Below, piece by piece: positions 36,963 through 44,283 of a stretch of DNA of 64,000 nt (position 1 is its first letter; each line of letters starts with the position of its first letter). The notes below the pieces were generated by a model, which had not been told where the DNA came from, made no database searches, and saw nothing but the letters and a program-made list of their open reading frames with translations. The position numbers and the translations under genes are program-made. This DNA comes from Microbacterium keratanolyticum. Its GTDB lineage: Bacteria > Actinomycetota > Actinomycetes > Actinomycetales > Microbacteriaceae. The stretch lies in assembly GCF_016907255.1 (NCBI RefSeq), contig NZ_JAFBBQ010000001.1:2480001-2544000 (forward strand). The letters are read 5' to 3'.

Positions 36963-38342
36963 TCACACCTCGCGGGCTTCCGTGACCTCGGCGTCGTCCA
37001 GGCGCAGGCGCACATCGCCGATCTCTGCGTGGAGATCGTAGAGGTCGTCGCTCTCGATGGCGTCGAGAACCTCGACGTCGCGGAGCCTGCGTTCGACGGC
37101 GCGGGTGCGCCGCCCTGCTTCGGAGACGGTGTTCTGCGCGGTCTGCAGCTGCTTGCCGAGCTTCTCCCACACCTGTCCGTACTTCTGGAACTCCACCTTC
37201 GCTGCGCTCAGCACCTTCCAGACCTCACTGCTGCGCTTCTCGATCGCGAGCGTCCGGAAACCCATCTGGAGGCTGTTCAGCAGCGTCATCAGCACAGAGG
37301 GGCCGGCGACGGTGATGTGGAACTCGTTCTGCAGTCGGCTCGTGAGTCCGGGGCGCCGCACGACCTCGGCGAAGAGACCCTCGGTCGGCAGGTACATGAT
37401 GGCGAAGTCGGTGCTGTAGGGCGGTTCGACGTACTTGTCGGCGATGAGCTTCGCCTGCGCCAGGATCACGCGTTCGATGTTCTTGCTCTGGACATCGATC
37501 TCGTTCTTGTCGCCGCGCTCCTGCGCCTCCAGCAGGCGCTCGTAGTCCTCCTGAGGGAACTTCGAGTCGATCGGGAGCCAGACCGGCTGGTCATCATCGC
37601 GCCCGGGGAGGCGGATCGCGAACTCCACGCGCTCGGACGAACCCGGGCGCACGGCGACGTTCTCGGCATACTGCTCGGGCGAGAGCATGTCTTCCAGCTG
37701 CCGGGAAAGCTGCACCTCGCCCCAGCTGCCGCGATTCTTCACATTCGTGAGCACGCGCTTGAGTCCGCCGACGTCAGAGGCGAGTGTCTGCATCTCGCCG
37801 AGCCCCTTCTGCACCTGCTCGAGGCGGTCACTGACCAGTGCGAAGGACTCTCCCAGACGCTTCTCGAGGGTGCCTTGCAGCTTCTCGTCGACGGTCTCTC
37901 GCATCTTCTCGAGCTTGGCCTCATTGCCGGTGCGCATCTTCTCGAGTTCGTCGCGCAGCAGGGTCTGCATCTCGCCGTGCCGAACGGCGTTCGTCTCGGT
38001 GAGTGCGTGGATGCGTTCGAGCATCCCGGTGAGCGCGTGGGACAGAGACTCCTGCAGTGCGCGCTGCTCTTCCCGCCGTGCGACACGATCGCGCTCCTGC
38101 GACTCGGCCTGGACCTGCGCCTGACCCATCACGCGCTGATCGAGCAGGCTCTGCCCCGTCATGATGGTCTCTTTCAGCTCCATGCGCTGCGCACTCAGCT
38201 CTGCCCGCGTCTCCGCGCCGAGGGAGTCCCCTCCGGCAGCCGAGCTGGCGGAAACCTTGCCGCGCAGAGCGAGCACGAGAACGAGCACCACGATCAGCAG
38301 AATCACCGTGGTGATCCCCAGCAGGGTCGTCAGCGTCTCCAT
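36963..38342 (-). CDS. rmuC: DNA recombination protein RmuC
   Basis: 459-residue protein of the RmuC family, thought to limit inversions between short repeats. An N-terminal transmembrane helix (about residues 5-26, LLGITTVILLIVVLVLVLAL) is followed by a long coiled coil (about 45-190) and a nuclease-like domain containing VKNRGSWGEVQLSRQLEDML near residue 202, VWLPIDSKFPQEDYERLLEA near residue 258 and FAIMYLPTEGLFAEVVRRPG near residue 320. GAAGGAGG stands just before the ATG. Length is usual for actinobacterial RmuC. Confidence 0.95.
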   Translation of the reverse strand: METLTTLLGITTVILLIVVLVLVLALRGKVSASSAAGGDSLGAETRAELSAQRMELKETIMTGQSLLDQRVMGQAQVQAESQERDRVARREEQRALQESLSHALTGMLERIHALTETNAVRHGEMQTLLRDELEKMRTGNEAKLEKMRETVDEKLQGTLEKRLGESFALVSDRLEQVQKGLGEMQTLASDVGGLKRVLTNVKNRGSWGEVQLSRQLEDMLSPEQYAENVAVRPGSSERVEFAIRLPGRDDDQPVWLPIDSKFPQEDYERLLEAQERGDKNEIDVQSKNIERVILAQAKLIADKYVEPPYSTDFAIMYLPTEGLFAEVVRRPGLTSRLQNEFHITVAGPSVLMTLLNSLQMGFRTLAIEKRSSEVWKVLSAAKVEFQKYGQVWEKLGKQLQTAQNTVSEAGRRTRAVERRLRDVEVLDAIESDDLYDLHAEIGDVRLRLDDAEVTEAREV

Positions 38343-38428
38343 GGAGCCTCCTTCAATCGGCGGGGTTCGCGCTGTGCCCTGAGCGTAGCGGGGGCCACAG
38401 ACATCGCCGGAAGGGGCGCCCGAAGGGC

Positions 38429-38836
38429 TCAGCGCGCGGCGTACTCGTCGAGGATCGCGCGCATGCTCGCGAGGCCGAACTGATCGGCGGTCGCGGCCGC
38501 CGTATGCATGCCCGCGTTCTGGTCGGCGCCCGCGTCCAGCAGCATCCGCAAGAGTTCTTCGTTGCGTCGGAAGACCGCGCAGGTCACCGCCGTCTGGCCG
38601 TTGGCGTTGACGACATCGAGCGCAGCACCACGGTGGATCAGGTCGGCAACGGTGGCGGTCTGCTCCGCGTAAGTGGCGACGATCAGCATGGTGTCGCCCC
38701 GCGGGTTCTGCACATCGATCGGCACGCCTGCGTCGATCATCTCGCCCAGCGGCGCCGTGCGCCCCTGTCGGGCAAGGTCGAAGGTGCCCTCGATGACCTC
38801 AAGAGAGAGCGCGGAGTCGTCAGCGGGGCTCGTCAT
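38429..38836 (-). CDS. Ankyrin-repeat protein
   Basis: 135-residue cytoplasmic protein made of about three ankyrin repeats: APLGEMIDAGVPIDVQNPRG (about residue 25), VADLIHRGAALDVVNANGQT (about 60) and ELLRMLLDAGADQNAGMHTA (about 95), each with the turn-helix-helix pattern. Such proteins mediate protein-protein contacts; the partner is unknown. The ATG follows CACAAT by 6 bases, a leaderless arrangement. The neighbour upstream on the same strand is a DnaQ-type exonuclease with its own start signals. Confidence 0.88.
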   Translation of the reverse strand: MTSPADDSALSLEVIEGTFDLARQGRTAPLGEMIDAGVPIDVQNPRGDTMLIVATYAEQTATVADLIHRGAALDVVNANGQTAVTCAVFRRNEELLRMLLDAGADQNAGMHTAAATADQFGLASMRAILDEYAAR

Positions 38837-38872
38837 GATTCCATTGTGCCGCGCGCAGCGGGAGATGCCAGG

Positions 38873-39466
38873 TCAGGCGACGGCTTTTCGAACCTCGTCA
38901 ACGGGCGAACCGGTGACGGTGATCCGGAGCATCCGCGCGAGCTCGTCGATGTCAGCGGCGTCAAGACGGGCCGCGGCATCGATGGCGATCTGCGCGCAGG
39001 CGCGCGCATCCGCCAGCGCATCGTGATGCGCGAAATCGCCGAAGCCTGCCGCAGCGGCCGCAACCGGCAGACGATAGGAATCCAGCGAGTAGGTCTTGCG
39101 GGCGACCTGCAGGGTGCACAGCGAGCGATAGGGCGGAAGGGCGTTGCCCGTGACCTCCGACGCGGTGCGCAGCACCTTCATGTCGAAGCTTGCGTTGTGA
39201 GCGACCAGGACGTCGGCGCCTGCGAACGCGCAGAGCCGGTCGAGCTGCTCGCTCCAGGTGGGGGCATCGACGACCTGGTGGGGTTCGATGCCGTGGATGC
39301 GCACGTTCCACTCCTGGAACTCGTCGTGCCCCGCGGGCGGACGGATGAGCCATCCGGCCGACGCCACAACCTGGCCGTCACGAACCCGCACGAGGCCGAC
39401 AGCACAGGCGGATGCCGGAGAGGAGTTCGCCGTCTCGAAGTCAATAGCGGTGAAGTCCAGTGGCAC
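38873..39466 (-). CDS. DEDDh-type 3'-5' exonuclease (DnaQ-like)
   Basis: 197-residue exonuclease of the RNase T/DnaQ superfamily. The DEDDh residues are visible: Asp and Glu in FTAIDFETANSSPASACAVG (residues about 5-24), Asp in LVAHNASFDMKVLRTA near residue 97, and His and Asp in FAHHDALADARACAQIAID near residue 154. A role in nucleic-acid proofreading or repair is likely; it is too short to be a polymerase subunit with extra domains. GAAGG is a few bases upstream of the GTG start. Confidence 0.9.
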   Translation of the reverse strand: MPLDFTAIDFETANSSPASACAVGLVRVRDGQVVASAGWLIRPPAGHDEFQEWNVRIHGIEPHQVVDAPTWSEQLDRLCAFAGADVLVAHNASFDMKVLRTASEVTGNALPPYRSLCTLQVARKTYSLDSYRLPVAAAAAGFGDFAHHDALADARACAQIAIDAAARLDAADIDELARMLRITVTGSPVDEVRKAVA

Positions 39467-39525
39467 GCATCTACCTTCTCTCGCGCTCTCCTGACCAGCG
39501 CGCAGGCACGCCGTAGGCTGGTCTC

Positions 39526-40266
39526 ATGACTGATGAGCGCGCAACGTCCTTCGGTTCTCAGGCCCGCAGCTACGAGGCGGGCCGGCCGGAGTATCCGTTC
39601 GCGGCGGTGGCGTGGATGCTCGAGACGCTGCCGGCAGGTGCGAGCCGCGTCGCCGATGTCGGGGCGGGAACGGGAAAGCTCACGCGTGCGCTCGTGGGCG
39701 CCCCGAGCGCGGAGATCGTGGCGATCGATCCTGATCCCGCGATGCTTGAGAGCCTCCGCGTCAACGTGCCCGGTGTGCCCACCTTCATCGGAACCGCGGA
39801 GCAGCTGCCGCTGCCGGATGCCTCTCTGGACGCCGTCGTGCTCGGACAGGCGTGGCACTGGGTCGAGCCGGTCGCAGGGTCGCGCGAGGTCGGCAGAGTC
39901 GTGCGTCCCGGTGGGACGCTCGGGCTGATCTGGAACATCCGCGACGAGAGCGTCGAGTGGGTGACCCGCCTCACCGAGATCATGCATGCCAGCAGTGCGG
40001 AGGAGACCCTCGCCGATGGTGGTCCGGTGGTGCATGCGCCGTTCGGCCCGCTGGAAGAGAGCGAGTGGCCGTGGACGCGCACGATGACCCGTGCGCAGCT
40101 GCACAGCATGGCCGCCTCGCGGAGCTACGTCATCACGGCATCCGACGAAGAGCGCACACGGATTCGGCGCGAGATGAACGCGCTGTTCGACGACCTCGGA
40201 ATCGATGCGGAGGGCACGATCGAGTTGCCGTACGTCACTCGGGCTTTCCGCGCGACACGTCTCTGA
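39526..40266 (+). CDS. Class I SAM-dependent methyltransferase
   Basis: 246-residue methyltransferase of the UbiE/COQ5-like Methyltransf_11 type. It opens with SFGSQARSYEAGRPEYP, typical of this family; the SAM-binding VADVGAGTGKLTRALVG is near residue 40, the acidic ribose ligand in IVAIDPDPAML near residue 65, and motif LDAVVLGQAWHWVEP near residue 103. The acceptor is not known. A TAGGCT -10 box at 39514-39519 ends 6 bases before the ATG. The following gene, ychF, has its own promoter. Confidence 0.88.
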   Translation: MTDERATSFGSQARSYEAGRPEYPFAAVAWMLETLPAGASRVADVGAGTGKLTRALVGAPSAEIVAIDPDPAMLESLRVNVPGVPTFIGTAEQLPLPDASLDAVVLGQAWHWVEPVAGSREVGRVVRPGGTLGLIWNIRDESVEWVTRLTEIMHASSAEETLADGGPVVHAPFGPLEESEWPWTRTMTRAQLHSMAASRSYVITASDEERTRIRREMNALFDDLGIDAEGTIELPYVTRAFRATRL

Positions 40267-40336
40267 GGACGCGGGAGCTCCTGTCTGGTGAGCGGAGAGC
40301 CGCTGCACGGGCGGCATCCGCGTAGACTTGCACCCC

Positions 40337-41410
40337 GTGGCTCTTACTATCGGAATCGTCGGCCTGCCCAACGTCGGCAAGTCCACCCTTTTCAACGCTC
40401 TGACCAAGAACAACGTGCTCGCGGCGAACTACCCGTTCGCGACGATCGAGCCGAACGTCGGGGTCGTGAACCTGCCCGACGAGCGGCTGAAGACGCTCGC
40501 CGAGATCTTCGGCAGCGAGCGCATCCTCCCGGCGTCCGTGTCGTTCGTCGACATCGCGGGCATCGTGCGTGGCGCGAGCGAGGGGGAGGGTCTGGGCAAC
40601 CAGTTCCTTGCCAACATCCGTGAGGCTGACGCGATCGCGCAGGTCGTGCGCGGCTTCGTTGACGATGACGTCGTGCACGTCGACGGTGCGGTCAACCCGA
40701 AGAACGACCTCGAGACGATCAACGCCGAGTTGATGCTCGCTGACCTGCAGACCATCGAGAAGGCGCTTCCGCGCTACGAGAAGGAGGTCAAGCGCAAGAC
40801 TCTCGACCCCTCGGTGCTCGAGGCCGCGACCGCAGCGAAGGATGCACTTGAGCGTGGCGAGCTGCTTTCGCAGACCGGTCTCGACCTGGCGCCGATCCGT
40901 GAGCTGGGCCTCCTCACCGCGAAGCCGTACATCTACGTGTTCAACGTGGACGAGTCGGTGCTGACGGATGCCTCGCGCAAGGCGGAGCTGGAGGCACTTG
41001 TCGCCCCCGCCCAGGCGGTCTTCCTCGATGCGAAGATCGAGTCCGAGCTGATCGACCTCGACCCCGAAGATGCCGCCGAGCTCCTCGAGGCGACGGGACA
41101 GACCGAGTCCGGTCTTGACCAGCTGGCACGCATCGGCTTCGCGACCCTCGGCCTGCAGACCTACCTCACCGCAGGACCCAAAGAGTCGCGCGCATGGACG
41201 ATCCCGCAGGGCGCCAAGGCTCCGCAGGCCGCCGGCGTCATCCACACCGACTTCGAGAAGGGCTTCATCAAGGCGGAGGTCATCTCGTTCGCGGACCTCG
41301 TCGAGACCGGTTCGGTCGTCGAAGCCCGCGCCAAGGGCAAGGCGCGCCTCGAAGGCAAGGACTACGTCATGCAGGACGGCGACGTCGTGGAGTTCCGCTT
41401 CAACGTCTGA
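40337..41410 (+). CDS. ychF: Ribosome-binding ATPase YchF (Obg family)
   Basis: 357-residue Obg-like P-loop protein that hydrolyses ATP rather than GTP and associates with ribosomes. Motifs are G1 GLPNVGKSTLFNALT (residues about 8-22), switch region YPFATIEPNVGVV near residue 33, G3 SFVDIAGIVRGASEGEGLGN near residue 66, the coiled-coil region near 130-180, and a C-terminal TGS domain ending DVVEFRFNV. The GTG start lies 8 bases after TAGACT (40323-40328). The last 25 bases are repeated at 42778-42802, on the far side of the AraC/VOC pair. Confidence 0.97.
   Translation: MALTIGIVGLPNVGKSTLFNALTKNNVLAANYPFATIEPNVGVVNLPDERLKTLAEIFGSERILPASVSFVDIAGIVRGASEGEGLGNQFLANIREADAIAQVVRGFVDDDVVHVDGAVNPKNDLETINAELMLADLQTIEKALPRYEKEVKRKTLDPSVLEAATAAKDALERGELLSQTGLDLAPIRELGLLTAKPYIYVFNVDESVLTDASRKAELEALVAPAQAVFLDAKIESELIDLDPEDAAELLEATGQTESGLDQLARIGFATLGLQTYLTAGPKESRAWTIPQGAKAPQAAGVIHTDFEKGFIKAEVISFADLVETGSVVEARAKGKARLEGKDYVMQDGDVVEFRFNV
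41384..41408 (+). repeat. Direct repeat copy 1 (3' end of ychF)
   Basis: A 25-base sequence starting GTCGTGGAGTTCCGC that encodes the last residues VVEFRFNV of YchF. It recurs with one mismatch (24 of 25 identical) in the same orientation at 42778-42802. The two copies bracket the AraC-type and VOC genes. Confidence 0.85.
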
Positions 41411-41441
41411 GCGTTCCGCGGTTCACCGACTCGCACGTCTG

Positions 41442-41470
41442 TACTCTCTTCGCAAGTGATCATTTGCGAA
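41442..41470 (+). promoter_or_regulatory. Promoter and palindromic operator of the AraC/VOC pair
   Basis: A TACTCT -10-like box (41442-41447) is followed at once by the 22-base inverted repeat TTCGCAA-gTGATCAt-TTGCGAA (41449-41470), which has a single mismatched pair next to its TGATCA core. It overlaps the expected transcription start and ends 8 bases before the AraC-type gene. The position suits repression, and a dimeric regulator is implied by the symmetry. AraC proteins usually bind direct repeats, so the binder may be another protein. Confidence 0.6.
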
Positions 41471-41478
41471 CGGAACGC

Positions 41479-42138
41479 ATGTACGAGGAACGTCACCCCG
41501 ACTCGCGTGTGCTGGAGTGTGTCTGGCAGGCGCGGGCGACGCGAGATGAGCGCTACCTCGTCCCTGCAGTCGAGTACTGGGATCTGTGGTTCGCCCGCGA
41601 GCCGGATGGGGAGATGCTCGCCGGCCTGACGGGTCCAACGTTGGGCCACCGCTGGAACCGCTCGACGGTCGGTGAGCACAGCTGGGGCATCCAGCTGAAG
41701 GCTCACGTCGTCCTGCCCGGAGTGAGCAAGCTGCTCCTGCGTGGCGGCGAGCAGCGCCTCGTCGTACAGGCGGGGAAGGTCACCATCGCGCAGCATGCAT
41801 TACCCGTCCCGGAGTTCGAGGACCTCGAGAGTTTCACTGATCGTCTCCTTGAGCTCGACGTGCTGCGCGACGACGAGCAGGTCAGGCGGATGCTCACTGG
41901 CGATGACGCGGGCTATTCGGAGAGGCACCGTCAGCGCCGGGTTCGCGCCGTGACAGGGCTCACGCGCAAGCAGATCGAGCAGCTGTCGCGAGCGCGTGAA
42001 GCGTTCAGCCTGCTCCTGCAGGGCGTGCCGCCGACCGAATGCGCTGCGCGTTGCGGTTTCGCCGACCAGGCTCACCTGACTCGTTCGCTGAGCGCTTTCC
42101 ACGGCCAGACGCCGGCCCAGGTGCTGTCCGGTCGATGA
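41479..42138 (+). CDS. AraC-family helix-turn-helix regulator
   Basis: 219-residue regulator. The C-terminal AraC domain includes VRAVTGLTRKQIEQLSRARE (about residue 154) and TECAARCGFADQAHLTRSLS (about residue 187), ending TPAQVLSGR. The N-terminal 120 residues (DEPYLVPAVEYWDLWFAREP-like region beginning ECVWQARATRDERYLVPAVE) resemble sensor domains of AraC regulators paired with VOC proteins. It contains a leucine TTA codon at 41800-41802, the rare codon read by the tRNA at 13042. Longer upstream frames would run through ychF and were rejected. A VOC gene follows 80 bases downstream. Confidence 0.85.
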   Translation: MYEERHPDSRVLECVWQARATRDERYLVPAVEYWDLWFAREPDGEMLAGLTGPTLGHRWNRSTVGEHSWGIQLKAHVVLPGVSKLLLRGGEQRLVVQAGKVTIAQHALPVPEFEDLESFTDRLLELDVLRDDEQVRRMLTGDDAGYSERHRQRRVRAVTGLTRKQIEQLSRAREAFSLLLQGVPPTECAARCGFADQAHLTRSLSAFHGQTPAQVLSGR

Positions 42139-42218
42139 TGGCGGAAATGTTCAATACCGGAGGTTCGTCCGGTGGTGGACTGAGGACATCGCATCCATCC
42201 CCAGGAGAGGACCAGACG

Positions 42219-42749
42219 ATGTCCATACCAGCCGCCCCCGAGGGCTACGCCACCGTCAACCCGTTCATCATCACGACGGGCGCCGATGAGTTGACCCGGT
42301 TCGTGATCGAAGTTTTCGACGGCGAGGAGCGGACAGACGCACGCACCATTGACGAGGACGGGCTTCTGCTCCAGGCCGAGGTGAGAGTAGGCACGACCAC
42401 CATCATGCTGGCCGAACGCAAGCCGGACTGGCCTTTCACGCCGAGTCTGCTTCAGGTCTATGTCGATGACCTCGACGCCGTCGTCGAGCGAGCTCTCGCA
42501 CGCGGGGGCCGACTGGTCACCAAGCCCACCGACTTCTTCGGAACGCAGTTCGCCCGAGTGCAGGATTCGAGCGCGAACCTCTGGTGGATCTGGCAGCACG
42601 GCGATGCCGCCTGGGACGCCGATGACGAGGAGAGCGAGTGGACGGCAGAGGGCGTCGATCAGGGATGGGGTGAGGTCTCGCCTGAGCTCGCCTACATCCA
42701 CGACACGCTGCTCGAGGCGATGACCGCCCTGCGCGACCCCAGAGCCTGA
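42219..42749 (+). CDS. VOC-family (glyoxalase-like) protein
   Basis: 176-residue protein of the PhnB-like VOC group, with VNPFIITTGADELTRFVIEV (residues about 13-32), DWPFTPSLLQVYVDDLDAVV near residue 69 and AARVQDSSANLWWIWQH-like end of the module near residue 115, followed by an acidic, Trp-rich C-terminal extension (DADDEESEWTAEGVDQGWGE). AGGAGAGG is correctly placed before the ATG. It probably forms an operon with the AraC-type regulator upstream. The substrate is unknown. Confidence 0.85.
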   Translation: MSIPAAPEGYATVNPFIITTGADELTRFVIEVFDGEERTDARTIDEDGLLLQAEVRVGTTTIMLAERKPDWPFTPSLLQVYVDDLDAVVERALARGGRLVTKPTDFFGTQFARVQDSSANLWWIWQHGDAAWDADDEESEWTAEGVDQGWGEVSPELAYIHDTLLEAMTALRDPRA

Positions 42750-42777
42750 GCAGCGCGTCGTCGACATGGGCGGGAAT

Positions 42778-42802
42778 GTCGTGGAGTTCCGCGTCAACGT
42801 CT
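42778..42802 (+). repeat. Direct repeat copy 2 (remnant of a ychF 3' end)
   Basis: Repeats 41384-41408 with 24 of 25 bases identical. The frame here reads NVVEFRVNVSAEG and then a stop, so it looks like a displaced fragment of a ychF C-terminus with no gene attached. It lies between the VOC gene and the promoter of the DUF4190 gene. Confidence 0.85.
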
Positions 42803-42846
42803 CGGCAGAGGGATAGTCTCTCGATGTCTGGTGTTGCGGAGCTGCG

Positions 42847-43125
42847 ATGGGGGAACGGTTGACGGGGACAGTCGGGTACCAGAGGACGAACCCATTGGCG
42901 ATCGCTGGCTTCATCACGGCGTTCGTCATTCCGATCGCGGGGTTAGCTCTGGGCGCGATCGCGATCCGACAGCTCAGAGCACCCGGCAACCCCGAGGCGG
43001 GGGCGGGACTCGCTCGGTGGGCTCTCGTCGTGGGCTCGGTGATCGGCCTCTTTCACTTGGCTTTCTTCATCCTCTGGCTCAGCATGTTCGAGGCGGCGCT
43101 GAGCAATGCACCCCTGGGTGGCTGA
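42847..43125 (+). CDS. DUF4190-domain membrane protein
   Basis: 92-residue protein with two transmembrane segments: about residues 16-37 (LAIAGFITAFVIPIAGLALG) and 58-82 (ALVVGSVIGLFHLAFFILWL), separated by the loop AIRQLRAPGNPEAGAGLARW, which is the DUF4190 pattern. Function unknown. A TAGTCT -10 box is at 42814-42819 and GGAG lies 6 bases before the ATG. An ATG at 42824 would precede the expected transcription start and is not used. Confidence 0.85.
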   Translation: MGERLTGTVGYQRTNPLAIAGFITAFVIPIAGLALGAIAIRQLRAPGNPEAGAGLARWALVVGSVIGLFHLAFFILWLSMFEAALSNAPLGG

Positions 43126-43217
43126 TCGCAACAAGGGGCGGGGAGAAGAAGGGGAGCGTCGTCGCAGTGACCGCTTCAAGGTCTGAGCGGTGTGCGGCGG
43201 GAGCCTAAAGTGGAATC

Positions 43218-43766
43218 GTGACCCGCACTCCCGAAGAACCCGCATCCGTTCCCGTCGAGCTTCCGCTCGAGAAGCGACTGGCGGCGGCCGTCGAGCGCTA
43301 CGGCGAGGAGAACGTTGTCGAGCGTGCACTCTCACTGCTCGCGGGAAACTACGAGGGTGAGGACTTCCTGCTCTTCGTCGGCGGCGAGCATGCGCAGGGC
43401 ATCCTGGACGGCGCGCCGGTGCTCTACTGGCCCGAGCTCTGGGGCGCACGTGCGCTTCTCTACGTCTGGGACGAATCGGCAGGCCCGGCCATCATCGAGA
43501 CGCTGAGCAACCCCGCATGGCGTGTCCGAGAGATGGGAGCCCGCGTCGCCGCTGCGCGTGAGCTGCCCGCAGCATCCGCGCTCGCCGGACTGCTCAGCGA
43601 CCAGGTTCCCCGCGTGCGCGCGGCCGCGGCACGAGCGCTGGGAGCTCTCGGCACCGCCGATGACATGGCCAGCATCCGAACGCTGCTGAAAGACCCGGAG
43701 ATCGAGGTTCGCCGCGCCGCGCAGCAGAGCCTCGACGCACTTCGTGCGCGCTTCCCGAAGCCCTGA
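43218..43766 (+). CDS. HEAT-repeat protein
   Basis: 182-residue all-helical protein with two to three HEAT-like repeats in its second half: AGPAIIETLSNPAWRVREMG (about residue 88), ASALAGLLSDQVPRVRAAAA (about 118) and DMASIRTLLKDPEIEVRRAA (about 148). The N-terminal part (EKRLAAAVERYGEENVVERA) is helical without recognised motif. Such proteins are scaffolds or inhibitors; the partner is unknown. The GTG start follows TAAAGT by 6 bases. It converges with arfB, leaving 3 bases between stops. Confidence 0.83.
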   Translation: MTRTPEEPASVPVELPLEKRLAAAVERYGEENVVERALSLLAGNYEGEDFLLFVGGEHAQGILDGAPVLYWPELWGARALLYVWDESAGPAIIETLSNPAWRVREMGARVAAARELPAASALAGLLSDQVPRVRAAAARALGALGTADDMASIRTLLKDPEIEVRRAAQQSLDALRARFPKP

Positions 43767-43769
43767 GCC

Positions 43770-44210
43770 TTACTCCTGGCCTGGTCGTCTGCGCCCGAGC
43801 TTGATCTCGGATCGCTGACGCTTTCCCTCAAGCCGTCGACGCTGCGACCCCTTCGTCGGACGCGTCGCGCGTCGCATGATCGGCGGCACGACGGCGTCGC
43901 GGAGTAGTTCGGCGAGACGCTGGCGCGCGGCGGCTCTGTTCTGTCGTTGCGAGCGCTGCTCAGCGGCGCTGATCGTGATCACCGTGCCGGAGAGTCTCGT
44001 CGCCAGGCGCTCGATGGCTCGTGCACGCTGCGTCTCGGTCAACGCCGTGGTCGTGGCCAGATCGAGGCTGAGCTGCACACGCGAGTCGGTGGTGTTGACG
44101 CCCTGCCCGCCGGGTCCTGAGGCATGAGAGAAGCGTTCGACCAGCTCGCTCGCGGGCACGGTGAAGCCATGCGGCGCCCCAGGGCCCGGAGGTACATGCA
44201 GGTCTGGCAT
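43770..44210 (-). CDS. arfB: Alternative ribosome-rescue factor / peptidyl-tRNA hydrolase ArfB (YaeJ family)
   Basis: 146-residue protein that releases peptides from ribosomes stalled without a stop codon. The catalytic GGQ is at residues 34-36 in ASGPGGQGVNTTDSRVQLSL, the hallmark of class I release-factor catalytic domains. The basic C-terminal tail, rich in Arg and Lys (RRATRPTKGSQRRRLEGKRQ), would enter the empty mRNA channel, as in characterised ArfB. The start is the ATG 6 bases after CAGACT. It is divergent from an ABC-F gene 73 bases away. Confidence 0.93.
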   Translation of the reverse strand: MPDLHVPPGPGAPHGFTVPASELVERFSHASGPGGQGVNTTDSRVQLSLDLATTTALTETQRARAIERLATRLSGTVITISAAEQRSQRQNRAAARQRLAELLRDAVVPPIMRRATRPTKGSQRRRLEGKRQRSEIKLGRRRPGQE

Positions 44211-44283
44211 GTGCTCAGTCTGCCGCAGTGGGTACGCTCGGCGCGGAGCAGTCGGGCTGTGCCGCGACTGACAGGATAGAAGA

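Noticed and set aside
41411..42802. AraC/VOC segment as an insertion sequence or integron cassette
   Set aside because: No transposase, integrase, terminal inverted repeats or attC-like structure; only the ychF-end direct repeat is seen.
42824..42862. Short upstream frame (12 codons) overlapping the DUF4190 start
   Set aside because: Its ATG lies only four bases after the -10 box, before the expected transcription start, so it would not be in the mRNA.
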